Source of the DNA: a virus
DNA length: 35,863 bases
Strand: one strand, 5' to 3'
Virus record (IMG/VR): IMGVR_UViG_3300017613_004202
Coordinates: 1-35,863 of that record
How positions within the stretch are numbered: position 1 is the first letter of the stretch; every line of letters starts with the position of its first letter. Made by a program: the position numbers and the translations under genes. The notes below the pieces were generated by a model, which was given only the letters and a program-made list of their open reading frames with translations, was not told where the DNA came from and ran no database searches. Shown piece after piece: positions 1 through 8,601 of the stretch.

Positions 1-276
1 ATGTGGACGATGAGCGAAGCGATTCTCCCCAGGGCCTATCAGACCGTCGGCAAGATGCATGAGCACCAGGTCAACATCAAAGCCTATTGCGAGCTATGCC
101 GGCAGACTTTCAAGGTCGATCTGGTGGCGGTTATCATGACCAAGGGGCCGGACTATTGCCTGGTCGGCAAGCATCCGCCGTGCCGGATCTATGATTGCAA
201 AGGCCGGTGCAGCTTTCTGGTATCGGCCGCACCGGGTACGCCGATGATCACGCTCGATCGATGGGCAAAGGATTGA
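1..276 (+). CDS. Small cysteine-rich, probably zinc-binding protein
   Basis: The protein has 91 residues and I cannot assign a function. It contains C30-X2-C33, C53, C61 and C66-X3-C70, a spacing that suggests a structural zinc site. The C-terminal half (GPDYCLVGKHPPC, then KGRC) has the look of a small uncharacterised family that I associate with sphingomonad genomes; that is from memory. It is not an Ogr protein, because the cysteine spacing does not fit C-X2-C-X22-C-X4-C. The ATG sits on the first base of the window, so the true start could lie further upstream; M4 and M19 are internal alternatives. It is convergent with the methylase gene and ends at a strong hairpin at 279-316. It could be the last phage gene or a host gene beside the integration site. 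Confidence 0.6.
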   Translation: MWTMSEAILPRAYQTVGKMHEHQVNIKAYCELCRQTFKVDLVAVIMTKGPDYCLVGKHPPCRIYDCKGRCSFLVSAAPGTPMITLDRWAKD

Positions 277-278
277 AT

Positions 279-316
279 AAGGCCTGGGCCGGTGAAATGC
301 CACCGGCCCTGGCCTT
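279..316. terminator. Bidirectional intrinsic terminator
   Basis: Two 16-base arms (279-294 and 301-316) pair with one mismatch around a 6-base loop. The stem is very GC-rich, with AA at its left foot and TT at its right foot. It lies 3 bases after the stop of the first gene and 30 bases after the stop of the leftward methylase gene, so it can end transcription from both sides. The T tracts are short. Confidence 0.75.
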
Positions 317-345
317 TGCACAGGCACAGCCCTTCCGGGCTTGCT

Positions 346-1170
346 CTAGTTGGAAATGATCAGCTCGCCAAATTCCCGAGAATTATGGTTGCCTGCCAGC
401 GTATAGCGAACGCCGACTTCCTCCATATCAAACCCGCTGAACAGGCGCCGGATTTCTTCATGATCGTTGATCGACAGGATGAAACGGCCTTTGATCTTCC
501 GCAGCTGATCGGCCATCTTTTCAAAGTCATCCCTGCGGAACATATCCTTGCCATAGTCGTCTTCGCATCCAAAATACGGCGGATCAAGATAGAACAGCGT
601 GGCAGAGCGGTCATATCTACGTATGAAGTCAGCCCACGGCAGCCGCTCGATCGTAACGCGGGCCAGCCTGTCGTGGACGGCCTCGAGCATCGGTTGCAGC
701 TTTGTAACATCGAACCGCGCGGCATTGGCGGGAGAGACGCCATAGTTGCCGCCCGTGACCTTGCCGCCAAAAACAGTGCGCTGAATGTAAAGGAACCGCG
801 CTGCCCTCTGCATATCAGTGAGTGTTTCCGGCCTGACCTGCGAAAGCCGTTCAAATTCGGCGCGTGAGGCAATCTGGAAGCGCATCATTTCCAGAAACGA
901 GACATAGTGGACCTGCAATATCCGGAACAGATTATGCACTTCCGCCGACCAATCGTTGATCACTTCTGCCGGCGGACGCTGATCGCGGCGGAAGAAAATA
1001 CCCCCCATACCGACAAAGGCCTCTGCATAGGTTCGATGCGGGATGTCCGCTATTCTGGCGCACAGTCGCTTCGACAGGATCCTCTTGCCGCCTACATAAG
1101 GGGCAACCGGACGCACGGGTTTGACCGCTTCCATTGAAGTGGGGTTGTTTGATTTCAGGCTGGCTTTCAT
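346..1170 (-). CDS. dam: DNA adenine N6-methyltransferase, D12/Dam class
   Basis: The protein has 274 residues from the chosen start and would transfer a methyl group from SAM to N6 of adenine in duplex DNA. Visible motifs are PYVGGKR at about 24-30, the SAM-binding motif FVGMGG at 52-57, NDW at 72-74 and the catalytic DPPY at 196-199. The C-terminal SINDHEE and EELIISN-like blocks are also typical of D12 enzymes. I chose the ATG at 1170 because a GGAA precedes it and the conserved domain begins soon after. The frame stays open upstream to 1308, but that stretch looks unlike protein. The gene follows portal Q on the same strand and could belong to the leftward late unit P-Q. No restriction partner is nearby, so protection of phage DNA or a regulatory role is likely. 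GATC specificity is plausible but not shown. Confidence 0.85.
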   Translation of the reverse strand: MKASLKSNNPTSMEAVKPVRPVAPYVGGKRILSKRLCARIADIPHRTYAEAFVGMGGIFFRRDQRPPAEVINDWSAEVHNLFRILQVHYVSFLEMMRFQIASRAEFERLSQVRPETLTDMQRAARFLYIQRTVFGGKVTGGNYGVSPANAARFDVTKLQPMLEAVHDRLARVTIERLPWADFIRRYDRSATLFYLDPPYFGCEDDYGKDMFRRDDFEKMADQLRKIKGRFILSINDHEEIRRLFSGFDMEEVGVRYTLAGNHNSREFGELIISN

Positions 1171-1355
1171 TTCATTTGTTCCATATTTGTTCTGCTGTCG
1201 CATCGGTACCGATTCGGCAGGCGGAGTGGCCCGATCACTGCCCATGGGCAGACCGGTTTGGTCATGGCGGGTCTGATCCGTCGGTGGATGGCGCTGGAAC
1301 GCCTTCACTTCCGCCTAACCGATGGGACTATCGATCGGCGAAAATCCCTTGAACG
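1171..1355. other. Intergenic stretch with two perfect palindromes
   Basis: This 185-base gap lies between the portal stop and the methylase start. It holds a 12-base palindrome at 1202-1213 (ATCGGTACCGAT) and a 14-base palindrome at 1238-1251 (CTGCCCATGGGCAG). No gene is convincing here, although the methylase frame is open through part of it. The palindromes could be operator sites or part of a promoter for the methylase. Confidence 0.35.
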
Positions 1356-2441
1356 CTACCCAGCGCCGCCGTTCGGTACATAGTCCTTGAAGCGCAGCAC
1401 CTCGGCACCGGCCCAGTCGTTGAGCTCGAGCATATCCATCATGATCGCCTCGATCTCGTTGCTGAAGAATATATCGGTCGCCTTGCCGACATCGCCAAAG
1501 CCGCCGTTATTTTGCGGGATGATCCCGATCAGCTGGGGCGGCACCCGGTGCGCGGCCAGCATGTCGTCGCGAGTGATGTTCTTAATATTGGAAAATTCAT
1601 CCTTGGCCACGACATCGGCGATCGGCATGATCTGGATGCCGTCTTTCTTGCCACCAGGGATGTTGACGAACAGATTCTTGAAATTGCCGACGCCCTTGGC
1701 CGACTGCAGGCGCTGCTGCAGCTGCTCGACGGTCTTGGTATCGGCCAGCGGCTCACTCACATAGAAGACGAACCCCGCATGGGCGCCATTCTTGTAATAG
1801 CGCCGGCGGAACAGGGTCGCGTTTTCATTGAGCAACCCGGACTGCAGCGCCGACAGCCATTCGGGAATGCCGTAAATTTCCTGTAGCGGCTCTGGCTGCA
1901 GCAAATGATGCACCTTGCCAGGCGCATAGGCATGGTAATCGCCGCCGACTTCCCGCTTGGTCCACCAGAACACATCGTCTTCGACCCCGACGCGGGTATG
2001 CACAGCCGGTGAATGGTCGAGCCTGAGCACCCTGCCCGCCAGATTGTCGCGCCGCTCAAGATAGGCATTGCCCATCTGGATGAAGTCGGTTGCCCATTTG
2101 ACGAACGTGGCGCGGCTGAACTGCGCTGTGGGCAGGAAATGCTTTTTCAGCAGATTGACCTTCAGCGCCACCGCGCTGCGGTGATGCGACGACATGTTGA
2201 ACGATTTGGCCAGATTGACCATCGGCAGCGGCGGTTCGTACCAGTCGGCAGTCCGGTACATTTCGAAATAGGACCATAGATCGCGGCCATCGATCACGCT
2301 TTCCGGATCCCCGAAGGTGAACACGGTGACGTCCTTGCCGGTCGCCGCACTTACTTCGCTTTCGGAGCCATGGTCGGGGCTATCCACTCTTGCGAGGGCG
2401 GCATCGGCGGCGGTAATCAGATCGGTCATTTCGGGTTCCAT
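1356..2441 (-). CDS. Q: Phage portal protein (P2 gpQ family)
   Basis: At 361 residues the length is close to P2 gpQ. The dodecameric portal forms the vertex through which DNA is packaged and to which the tail connector attaches. Family features include FTFGDPESVIDGRD near the N-terminus, the WYEPPLP segment, and the C-terminal block with DDMLAAHRVPPQLIGI followed by GGFGDVGKA. ATG 2441 is used here. M5 at 2429 is an alternative with a better-spaced AGGATGGA ribosome site. It lies 12 bases downstream of terminase P on the same strand, the usual P-Q order, and should share the leftward late promoter near 4404-4424. Confidence 0.95.
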   Translation of the reverse strand: MEPEMTDLITAADAALARVDSPDHGSESEVSAATGKDVTVFTFGDPESVIDGRDLWSYFEMYRTADWYEPPLPMVNLAKSFNMSSHHRSAVALKVNLLKKHFLPTAQFSRATFVKWATDFIQMGNAYLERRDNLAGRVLRLDHSPAVHTRVGVEDDVFWWTKREVGGDYHAYAPGKVHHLLQPEPLQEIYGIPEWLSALQSGLLNENATLFRRRYYKNGAHAGFVFYVSEPLADTKTVEQLQQRLQSAKGVGNFKNLFVNIPGGKKDGIQIMPIADVVAKDEFSNIKNITRDDMLAAHRVPPQLIGIIPQNNGGFGDVGKATDIFFSNEIEAIMMDMLELNDWAGAEVLRFKDYVPNGGAG

Positions 2442-2453
2442 CCTGTCAAAAGG

Positions 2454-4355
2454 TCAGTCGTGATCGTCGAGAAACATGATTGTGCCGCCATGGGCGCCGG
2501 CCAGATCGGCGTTCATCGGTTCATTGGAAACAGCGTGCATGATCGCCCAGGCAATATCGCCGTGGCCAACGCCTTCGCTGCGCTGTGTGATATAGGTGAC
2601 CTGCTTGCCGCTGGGCGTGATCGACGGCTTGATGGCCATGAAGGCTTCCAGAACATCGGTATCGGCCCGGTCGAATTCGAAGCGGCCATTGCGAATCACG
2701 TTCTGCATTTTCAAGACCAGGGCCGATTTGGTCGCCACGCTGTAATCGATGCGCCTGACCGACGGGAACCATATCTTGATCAGTTCCCAGACCGCCTTGC
2801 CCATGCCGCCGGTGGTATCGACCGAAATATCGGTGACGTTGTACCGCGCGGCGACTTCCTTGACGCGGGCGCTCTGCCCGGCGAAATCTTCCCCGGTGAA
2901 GCGTATTTTTTCCAGCAAGCGGATTTTGCCGCCTGCCTTTTCCGGTGCCGCGAGGACGCTGATCGCCGCATCGTCGCGGCCTTGGTTGTTCGGATCGACG
3001 CCGATCCACACCGATTTGTCGCCATAGGGCCGCGCGCCCGGGATTTTGGTGAGCGCGGGCTTGAAATCCCGCCATTTGTAAAAGCTGTCGACCTGACATG
3101 GGGACAGCATGGCAAAGGGAAAGCTGGACTGACTGTCGTCCAGAAATTGACACAGATATTGATTGCGGAATTTTTCGACCGAATAGCGTCTTTCGACCGA
3201 GGCGCGATCGATCAGGTCAAAGCCTTGTGCAATAGCATCATCAAGCGTGACAATCTGTCGCCAGATCCCGTCGGCACCGCGAACGCCCTCTTTCAGAGCC
3301 TTGTGGCTGATATCAAAGCGGACCTGATCCTTTTTGGTGCGATCTCGGTTGTAATCGTCGCCGTTCCATTTTTTGTGCGCCGGATGGTTGATGGTCGAAG
3401 GTTTCGAGAAATAGGTGATCCGGTACCGCTTTTGCGAAGCCATTCCGGTCGCGGCATCATCAAAATCAGCAAAGCCGCCAACCCAGAAACATTCATCGAG
3501 ATAGACGTCGCCATTATAGCCCTGGGCGGTGCGGAAATTGGTCGCCAGAAACCGGAAATTGACCGGTGGCATCGGTTCGCCATCTTCATCTAACCGGTTA
3601 ATGGAGAGCGGTTTGCTGCCGGTGAGCTCCACTCCAGTCGCTTCACGCACGAAGTCGATGATATATTCGCGGAAGATCAGCGACTGATTTTGCGAAGCCG
3701 ACAGGAAAATCTGGTCATTGCCGGTGTCCATCGCCCGGATAAAGGCTTCCCGGGCCATATACCAGGTGGCACCGATCTGCCGAGATTTCAGGATGAACCG
3801 GATTGTCTCTTGGCTGGATTCCCACCATTTTTGCTGATGCGGATAGTTCTGTTCATGGAATAGCGAGCGGCATTGCTCGATCTGTTCAAAGGTCAGCTGG
3901 TTTTTCTTGGTCGCCCGCTTGGCCACCGCCTTTTCGTCATTCCGGGCCTTGATCTTGGGATTAAGGTCGGCTTCCTTGCCAGACTCGTTATATTTGCGGA
4001 TCCGCGCTGACCGCTCCATTTGCCGCATCCAGAAATCGACCCGTTTCATCTCGCCTTCGGTGATATCGGCCTTGTCGGCATAGGCGGCGACGCGGACCTC
4101 GATCCGGTCTTCGATAATCTGCACCGGCGAGGCATGATCCCACCGGTCGCGTTTCTTCCAGCTGGCGACCGTGGGCCGCTTGATCATCAGATCGTCGGCA
4201 ATTTGTTGGATTGTCCACCCACGCCAGTATAGCGAGCGCGCTTCGCGCCGATCATCGCGCATCGTTCTGTCGAAAGCGTTCAGCGGCGGCAGTTCGGCGT
4301 CATCGCCAATATCGGCAGCGCCGGAATGCGCAGGGGGTTTCATCGGTGCGTTCAT
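2454..4355 (-). CDS. P: Terminase large (ATPase) subunit (P2 gpP family)
   Basis: This is the packaging motor ATPase, 633 residues from the chosen start. An N-terminal helix-turn-helix (SLYWRGWTIQQIADDL, then PTVASWKKRD) binds DNA. The Walker A-like loop SRQIGAT lies at about 191-197 and the Walker B motif VYLDE has its Asp near 287. The C-terminal half carries the RNase H-like part, with WIGVDPN followed by DTTGG. The frame is open from ATG 4385, but that start overlaps the inferred late promoter, whose -10 would lie near 4385-4390. I therefore prefer ATG 4355 or 4343. P-Q forms the leftward late unit, divergent from O. Confidence 0.95.
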   Translation of the reverse strand: MNAPMKPPAHSGAADIGDDAELPPLNAFDRTMRDDRREARSLYWRGWTIQQIADDLMIKRPTVASWKKRDRWDHASPVQIIEDRIEVRVAAYADKADITEGEMKRVDFWMRQMERSARIRKYNESGKEADLNPKIKARNDEKAVAKRATKKNQLTFEQIEQCRSLFHEQNYPHQQKWWESSQETIRFILKSRQIGATWYMAREAFIRAMDTGNDQIFLSASQNQSLIFREYIIDFVREATGVELTGSKPLSINRLDEDGEPMPPVNFRFLATNFRTAQGYNGDVYLDECFWVGGFADFDDAATGMASQKRYRITYFSKPSTINHPAHKKWNGDDYNRDRTKKDQVRFDISHKALKEGVRGADGIWRQIVTLDDAIAQGFDLIDRASVERRYSVEKFRNQYLCQFLDDSQSSFPFAMLSPCQVDSFYKWRDFKPALTKIPGARPYGDKSVWIGVDPNNQGRDDAAISVLAAPEKAGGKIRLLEKIRFTGEDFAGQSARVKEVAARYNVTDISVDTTGGMGKAVWELIKIWFPSVRRIDYSVATKSALVLKMQNVIRNGRFEFDRADTDVLEAFMAIKPSITPSGKQVTYITQRSEGVGHGDIAWAIMHAVSNEPMNADLAGAHGGTIMFLDDHD

Positions 4356-4403
4356 CGAGCGTTGCCATGCACCGAAGACCCGCACCTTTACCTTAGCGCG
4401 CTG

Positions 4404-4424
4404 TTGTAAGCGCGCGACTTACAA
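4404..4424. promoter_or_regulatory. Late activator (Ogr-type) site between divergent P and O
   Basis: The sequence is a perfect inverted repeat, TTGTAAG-N7-CTTACAA, extended by one G/C pair on each side (4403-4425). It recurs before J and V. P2 late promoters carry a TGT-N12-ACA activator site; here the spacing is TGT-N13-ACA. Rightward, CATGAT at 4438-4443 is a possible -10 about 26.5 bases from the centre. Leftward, TAAAGG at 4390-4385 has the same spacing but is a weaker match. One site may serve both directions. Confidence 0.8.
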
Positions 4425-4518
4425 CATGACCCCGTTGCATGATCAGTCAAATTTCGGCCCCAAGGCGTCATTGAACGGGAATATCCGTGCATCAACCGAA
4501 CTTTGGAGCTTCGAAGTC

Positions 4519-5367
4519 ATGAAAACCAAAAAATTCCTTCTCGCCACCGCAGGTTCCACCGTCGACGGCCGCACGATTGATGACAAGTTGATCACGGAAA
4601 TGGCCAGCTCCTACGATCCAAAGACGTATGGGGCGCGGCTCAATATCGAGCATATCCGCGGTCTTGGCACCGAAGGGCCGTTCCGCGCCTATGGCGATGT
4701 CCTGGAGCTTTCCACCGGTGAAGTGGAAGTGAATTTCAACGGCACCAGCGAAAAACGCCTTGGTCTGTACGGCATTTTTGATGTCGATGACTCGGCAAAG
4801 CAGCTGAATGATGCCGGTCAGAAAGTCTATCCATCGATCGAGATTGAGGACAATTTCGCGGGCAAGGGTTTCGCCTACATGATGGGCTGCGCCCTGACCG
4901 ACAGCCCCGCGGCTATCGGAACGGAACGGATGAAATTCAATCGCCATTATCCCGGCGCGATCAACCTGACCGCCGAAAATAGCGGCATCGACGCGGCCCT
5001 GCTGGAATTTGCCGAAGCCGACAAGGATGCAGAACCCGCCGCGACCGGATTTTTCGCCGCCGCCACTGATTTCTTCAAACAGTTCACGCCTGGCGAAAAG
5101 GAAAAACCACCGGTCATTGAACCTAAAAAGGATGATCAGCCCGCCGATCTGAATCAGTTCATCGGCCAGTTTTCGACCATGTTTGGTGACTTTGCCAAGA
5201 AAGTTGATGACGGCTTTGCCGCCCAGGCCAAGGCGACGACCGAAGCCCTTGGCAAGGTTGATGCCCGCTGCACCGAATTGTCGAACAGCATCGAAACCAC
5301 CGAAAATCCGGGCCAGCAAAAGCGCGGCCCATCCAATGGAGACAATCTCACCAAGACCGATTGCTAA
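4519..5367 (+). CDS. O: Capsid scaffold and maturation protease (P2 gpO family)
   Basis: The protein has 282 residues. gpO acts as internal scaffold and as the serine protease that trims the capsid proteins. The catalytic triad known for P2 (Asp19, His48, Ser107) appears as D16 (TVDGR), H45 (NIEHIRG) and S106 (VYPSIE), nearly the same spacing. The C-terminal part from about residue 190 is rich in charged residues and alanine, as expected for the scaffold helix. The ATG at 4519 starts the conserved MKTKKF block. The frame is open far upstream, but that part overlaps the divergent P gene and the late promoter. First gene of the rightward late unit, with a leader of about 70 bases. Confidence 0.93.
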   Translation: MKTKKFLLATAGSTVDGRTIDDKLITEMASSYDPKTYGARLNIEHIRGLGTEGPFRAYGDVLELSTGEVEVNFNGTSEKRLGLYGIFDVDDSAKQLNDAGQKVYPSIEIEDNFAGKGFAYMMGCALTDSPAAIGTERMKFNRHYPGAINLTAENSGIDAALLEFAEADKDAEPAATGFFAAATDFFKQFTPGEKEKPPVIEPKKDDQPADLNQFIGQFSTMFGDFAKKVDDGFAAQAKATTEALGKVDARCTELSNSIETTENPGQQKRGPSNGDNLTKTDC

Positions 5368-5433
5368 CCCGTTCCGCCCGCATCGGATCAACCCAACCAC
5401 CTGACCCAAACGCCAGTTACTAAGGAACAAAAA

Positions 5434-6555
5434 ATGCTTAGAGCCACCCGCCAACTTTTCACCGCTTATGTCTCCCAGATCGCATTGCTGAACGGGATCA
5501 GTGCGGCGGAAGTATCGACGAAATTCGCGGTCGATCCATCGGTCGAACAGAAACTCGAAGAACGGATGAAGGAATCGAGTGAATTCCTGACCGCGATCAA
5601 CATGGTTCCGGTGACCCAGCAAAGCGGCGAGAAAGTCGGCGTTGAGGCAACCCGGACGATCGCGGGCCGTACCGACACCAGCGGCGGCACCAAGCGCAAT
5701 CCGACGGATCCGACCGATACCACGGATCAGCACGGCTATTTCTGCCGCCAGACCAATTATGACTGGGCGATCCGCTATGCCAAGATGGACGCCTGGCGTC
5801 ACAAGCCCAATTTTCAGGAATTGCTGCGCAACGCCATCCTGAAACAGCAGGCCCGCGACCGGATCATGATCGGTTTCAACGGCACCAGCGCCGCCGCGAC
5901 CACGGATCGTGATGCCAATCCGATGCTTCAGGACGTCAACAAAGGCTGGCTGCAGCATATTCGGGAAGATGCGCCCGCGCATGTGCTGGACGACGGATCG
6001 CTGACCGTATTGACCGATGGCAACAATGATCCCGCAGTCAAAGCCATCTATGTAAAGGCAGGCGCGACGCTGTACGATGAGTCACTGGACAATAGCACGG
6101 ATGGCGAAGCCGACTATAGTTCGCTCGATGCTCTGGTACTCGACGCGAAGTCGCTGATCGAGGAATGGCATCGCGGCGACACCGATCTGGTCGTGATTGT
6201 TGGCCATGATCTGGTCGATGACAAATATTTCAACATCGCCCAGACCAGCGGCTCGACCGCCACCGAAGTTGAGGCAACCGACCGCATCATCCGTTCTGAC
6301 AAGCAGCTGGGCGGCTTGCCAGCGGTCCGGGTGCCGTTTTTCCCCGCCAATGCGATCCTGATCACCCGGCTCGATAACCTGTCGATCTATTGGCAGGAAG
6401 AAACCCGCCGCCGGATGATCAAGGACGAACCGGAACTGGACCGCGTGGCCAACTTCGAAAGCGTCAACGAAGATTATGTCGTCGAGGAATATGACATGAT
6501 TTCCCTTGTCGAAAATATCGTCATCGGCGCGGCACCTGCTCGCACCGCCGCCTGA
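5434..6555 (+). CDS. N: Major capsid protein precursor (P2 gpN family)
   Basis: The protein has 373 residues, close to P2 gpN. It builds the T=7-type head shell after N-terminal trimming by gpO. Family features are the N-terminal RQLFTAYVSQIALLNGI block, FLTAINMVPV, and the central FCRQTNYDWAIRYAKMDAW segment. The C-terminal half has DLVVIVGHDLVDDKYF and the strands around QLGGLPAVRVPFFPANAILIT. A good ribosome site (AAGGA) precedes the ATG. It stands between protease O and terminase M, the canonical order. A strong hairpin follows at 6604-6633. Confidence 0.95.
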   Translation: MLRATRQLFTAYVSQIALLNGISAAEVSTKFAVDPSVEQKLEERMKESSEFLTAINMVPVTQQSGEKVGVEATRTIAGRTDTSGGTKRNPTDPTDTTDQHGYFCRQTNYDWAIRYAKMDAWRHKPNFQELLRNAILKQQARDRIMIGFNGTSAAATTDRDANPMLQDVNKGWLQHIREDAPAHVLDDGSLTVLTDGNNDPAVKAIYVKAGATLYDESLDNSTDGEADYSSLDALVLDAKSLIEEWHRGDTDLVVIVGHDLVDDKYFNIAQTSGSTATEVEATDRIIRSDKQLGGLPAVRVPFFPANAILITRLDNLSIYWQEETRRRMIKDEPELDRVANFESVNEDYVVEEYDMISLVENIVIGAAPARTAA

Positions 6556-6603
6556 TCCTGAAGCCATAACCGTGAGCCGAATACCAGCTATGGCCAATAA
6601 ACC

Positions 6604-6633
6604 GGGATGATGCCGCTGGAGAGGCATCATCCC
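6604..6633 (+). terminator. Perfect 11-bp hairpin between N and M
   Basis: Arms 6604-6614 and 6623-6633 pair perfectly around an 8-base loop. No T run follows, so full termination is unlikely. It may be an attenuator or a 3' stabiliser that raises capsid mRNA relative to downstream messages. The ribosome site for M (AAAGGA) follows 5 bases later, so it could also affect initiation of M. Confidence 0.5.
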
Positions 6634-6650
6634 AACTAAAGGAAAACCGC

Positions 6651-7418
6651 ATGACCAGCCTTGCCCGCCGCACCCGCGAAAAGAAACTGGCAGCAATGCT
6701 TGGCACGTCCGCCCCCGGAAGCGCCAGCGGCGTTGCTGCCCCGATGCCGGAAACCGGAAAACAGGTTTCGGAATACAATAATTTGCGAGCATCGCTGGAC
6801 AATGATCTGCGCGAAATCAGCGATATTCAATCGATCGAGGCGCGAAACCCGGTCAAGGTCAAGAAAATGGCGAGTTATATCGACTGGGTTTCCGGTGCGA
6901 TTGATGCTGGCAAAGATCAGGATGGCAAGCCGGGGACAGCGGTACAGGACGAAATCGTTGTCACCATGATGATCTGGGCCATCGATGTCGGTGCCTATGA
7001 ACTGGGCTTGGAAATCGCCGAACATTGCCTGAAACACGGTCTGGCCTTGCCGGAACGTTACAACCGATCGCTAGGTTGTTTTGTGGCCGAGCAGATTGCC
7101 GAACAGGCGCTGGCCGCTGATAGCGAAGTGCCGCTGGCGGCGCTGGTGCTGACTGATACGCTGACCGACAAGGCCGATATGCCGGACCAGGCCCGCGCAA
7201 AGCTGATGAAGGCATTGGGCCGAGGCTATCTGGATGCTGCCGAGAATTTCGACGCGGAATCCGACAATGCGGTGGCCGGCGGAAAACCGGCCCTGGCAAC
7301 GGCGGCGCTGAACCATTTCAAGCGGGCACTGGCGCTGAACACAAAATCCGGGGTCAAAACCAACATCCGGGACACCGAAAAGATGCTCAAGGATCTGGGC
7401 GGCGGTACCGAACAGTAA
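6651..7418 (+). CDS. M: Terminase small (endonuclease) subunit (P2 gpM family)
   Basis: The protein has 255 residues. With P it cuts cos and delivers DNA to the prohead in P2-like phages. Family features are the N-terminal LARRTREKKLA block, the VMMIWAIDVGAYELGLEIAEHCLKHGLALP-like region in the middle (about 105-130), and the C-terminal DTEKMLKDLGG. ATG 6651 has AAAGGA upstream. Canonical position between N and L. Its presence implies packaging from a cos site, which I could not locate by eye. Confidence 0.92.
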   Translation: MTSLARRTREKKLAAMLGTSAPGSASGVAAPMPETGKQVSEYNNLRASLDNDLREISDIQSIEARNPVKVKKMASYIDWVSGAIDAGKDQDGKPGTAVQDEIVVTMMIWAIDVGAYELGLEIAEHCLKHGLALPERYNRSLGCFVAEQIAEQALAADSEVPLAALVLTDTLTDKADMPDQARAKLMKALGRGYLDAAENFDAESDNAVAGGKPALATAALNHFKRALALNTKSGVKTNIRDTEKMLKDLGGGTEQ

Positions 7419-7419
7419 G

Positions 7420-7533
7420 ATGAATAAGGCTCGCCCACGGCGCTCGGGGGGCGATGTTGACGGAATTCCAAGGCCTCTCCTTGCGAATGACCGTCACCAT
7501 CTCACCCCCCGTAAAAATATCGACTGGCAGTAG
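7420..7533 (+). CDS. Possible 37-aa mini-ORF in the M-L gap
   Basis: An ATG two bases after the M stop opens a 37-codon frame ending in TAG at 7531-7533, nearly filling the 132-base gap before L. The peptide is basic, rich in Arg, Pro and Asp, with no motif that I recognise. No clear ribosome site is present apart from coupling to the M stop. It may be a chance frame or a remnant. Confidence 0.2.
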   Translation: MNKARPRRSGGDVDGIPRPLLANDRHHLTPRKNIDWQ

Positions 7534-7550
7534 AGTGAAAGGCGGATATT

Positions 7551-8060
7551 GTGACCAATCTTGTTTCGACGCCGCCTGATCCCGTCACGCCGGAAGCGAC
7601 AATATTGGAAGTCGATGGCTGGTTTCCCCCGATCGATGTCGCCGCGATCCGCGATACGTTGCGGGTTGGAGAGGGCATCGTCACCGCCGAACGTATGATT
7701 GCAGCGGTGGAAGGCGCGGTATTGACCGCGCTGCAGGCGCTGTCGCTATGGCGCGCCATCCATGCGACGGCGGGCATCGCGAAACTGGACGACATAGTGG
7801 ATATCAATATCGGCGAGCGCACCCGCCCACTGGTACTTTGGGACCGGATCATCCGCTATTATACGGGGGCCGAGCTGGCCGACAATCATCGCGATATCAC
7901 CGCCACCAGCGACGGCCGCGACCGGGCCGATGCAGAGAACCTCACAGCCGATGAATATCGCCGCCAGGCACATAATGCGGTGGCCGATCTGCTGTCGATC
8001 GGGGTTGCCGGCGATAACGCGCATCTGCCGGTCGCGCGCAATGTGGTGGATCTGATCTGA
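7551..8060 (+). CDS. L: Head completion/stabilisation protein (P2 gpL family)
   Basis: The protein has 169 residues. It closes the filled head beneath the portal. The family is recognised by the N-terminal GWFPPIDVAAIRDTLRVG segment, the alternating helical middle and the C-terminal DLLSIGVAGDNAHLPVARN region. The start is GTG 7551, with AGGCGG about 6 bases upstream. The stop overlaps the start of X by one base, indicating translational coupling. Confidence 0.9.
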   Translation: MTNLVSTPPDPVTPEATILEVDGWFPPIDVAAIRDTLRVGEGIVTAERMIAAVEGAVLTALQALSLWRAIHATAGIAKLDDIVDINIGERTRPLVLWDRIIRYYTGAELADNHRDITATSDGRDRADAENLTADEYRRQAHNAVADLLSIGVAGDNAHLPVARNVVDLI

Positions 8061-8281
8061 TGCCTGCCATGTTTGAAGTGACCGCGCATAAAGGGGACAC
8101 CGTCGACGCTCTGTGCTGGCGCCACCTGGGCCGCACGGCGGGTGTCACCGAACAGGCCATAGCGCTCAACCCCGGCCTTGCCGCCAGTGGGCCGATCCTG
8201 ACCGAAGGGCAGCCAGTGACCCTGCCAGAAGCCGTCGATGCCGCACCATCGATCCGCGAAACCGTGAATTTGTGGGATTAG
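8060..8281 (+). CDS. X: Tail protein X (P2 gpX, LysM-like)
   Basis: This small protein of 73 residues matches P2 gpX, a LysM-like tail component needed for tail completion. The opening FEVTAHKGDTVDALCWRHLG, followed by ALNPGLAASGPILTEG, is typical of the LysM-type fold (GDT, then NPGL and the G-PIL-EGQ turn). The ATG overlaps the last base of the L stop. The next gene begins 2 bases after its stop. Confidence 0.9.
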   Translation: MPAMFEVTAHKGDTVDALCWRHLGRTAGVTEQAIALNPGLAASGPILTEGQPVTLPEAVDAAPSIRETVNLWD

Positions 8282-8283
8282 AA

Positions 8284-8601
8284 ATGTCTGCGTTAAGTGA
8301 CGAACTGAAAGATTATATCAATGACCGTGACAAATCGGTCGAGCAACGGGTCAAATTCTGGGTCGTGGGCGCGGCTTTGACCAATGTCATGGCGCTGCTC
8401 CCGGTGATATTTTTTCTGGGTGGCATCTACCAAAACGCCAACGCCTCTTTGGATCTGCTGAAATCACAGCAGACCGAATTGGCTCAGCGCGGGCTGTGGA
8501 TGCAGGATCGCGAGCGGTTTGAACTGGCGATCGAACTGTGGGCTGAACCGAAGGGCTTTAAGCCGCCCAAATATACTCGGCGCGGGAGTGAATCAAAATG
8601 A
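8284..8601 (+). CDS. Small membrane protein of the lysis cassette, possible holin partner
   Basis: The protein has 105 residues, with an acidic/basic N-terminal helix (1-25), a hydrophobic segment at about 26-48 (WVVGAALTNVMALLPVIFFLGG) and a charged cytoplasmic-type C-terminal helix. I do not recognise a named family. Its position directly before the holin-like gene and endolysin points to a role in timing of lysis, for example as an antiholin or second holin, but this is inference. The ATG at 8284 is 2 bases after the X stop. Its TGA overlaps the next ATG (ATGA). Confidence 0.75.
   Translation: MSALSDELKDYINDRDKSVEQRVKFWVVGAALTNVMALLPVIFFLGGIYQNANASLDLLKSQQTELAQRGLWMQDRERFELAIELWAEPKGFKPPKYTRRGSESK

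Noticed and set aside
1-276. First gene considered as an Ogr-type activator because of its cysteines
   Set aside because: Cysteine spacing does not match C-X2-C-X22-C-X4-C, whereas the gene at 27643-27990 matches exactly.
292-867. 191-codon frame opposite the Dam-type methylase
   Set aside because: The methylase carries DPPY and SAM motifs; the opposing frame lacks motifs and starts inside a terminator stem.
2370-3593. 407-codon open frame on the plus strand opposite terminase P
   Set aside because: The terminase has Walker motifs and family blocks; the opposite frame has none and is a codon-bias shadow.
4492-5982. 496-codon open frame on the minus strand opposite O and N
   Set aside because: It is a shadow of two well-supported genes, with low-complexity Gly/Arg/Phe-rich text and no family features.
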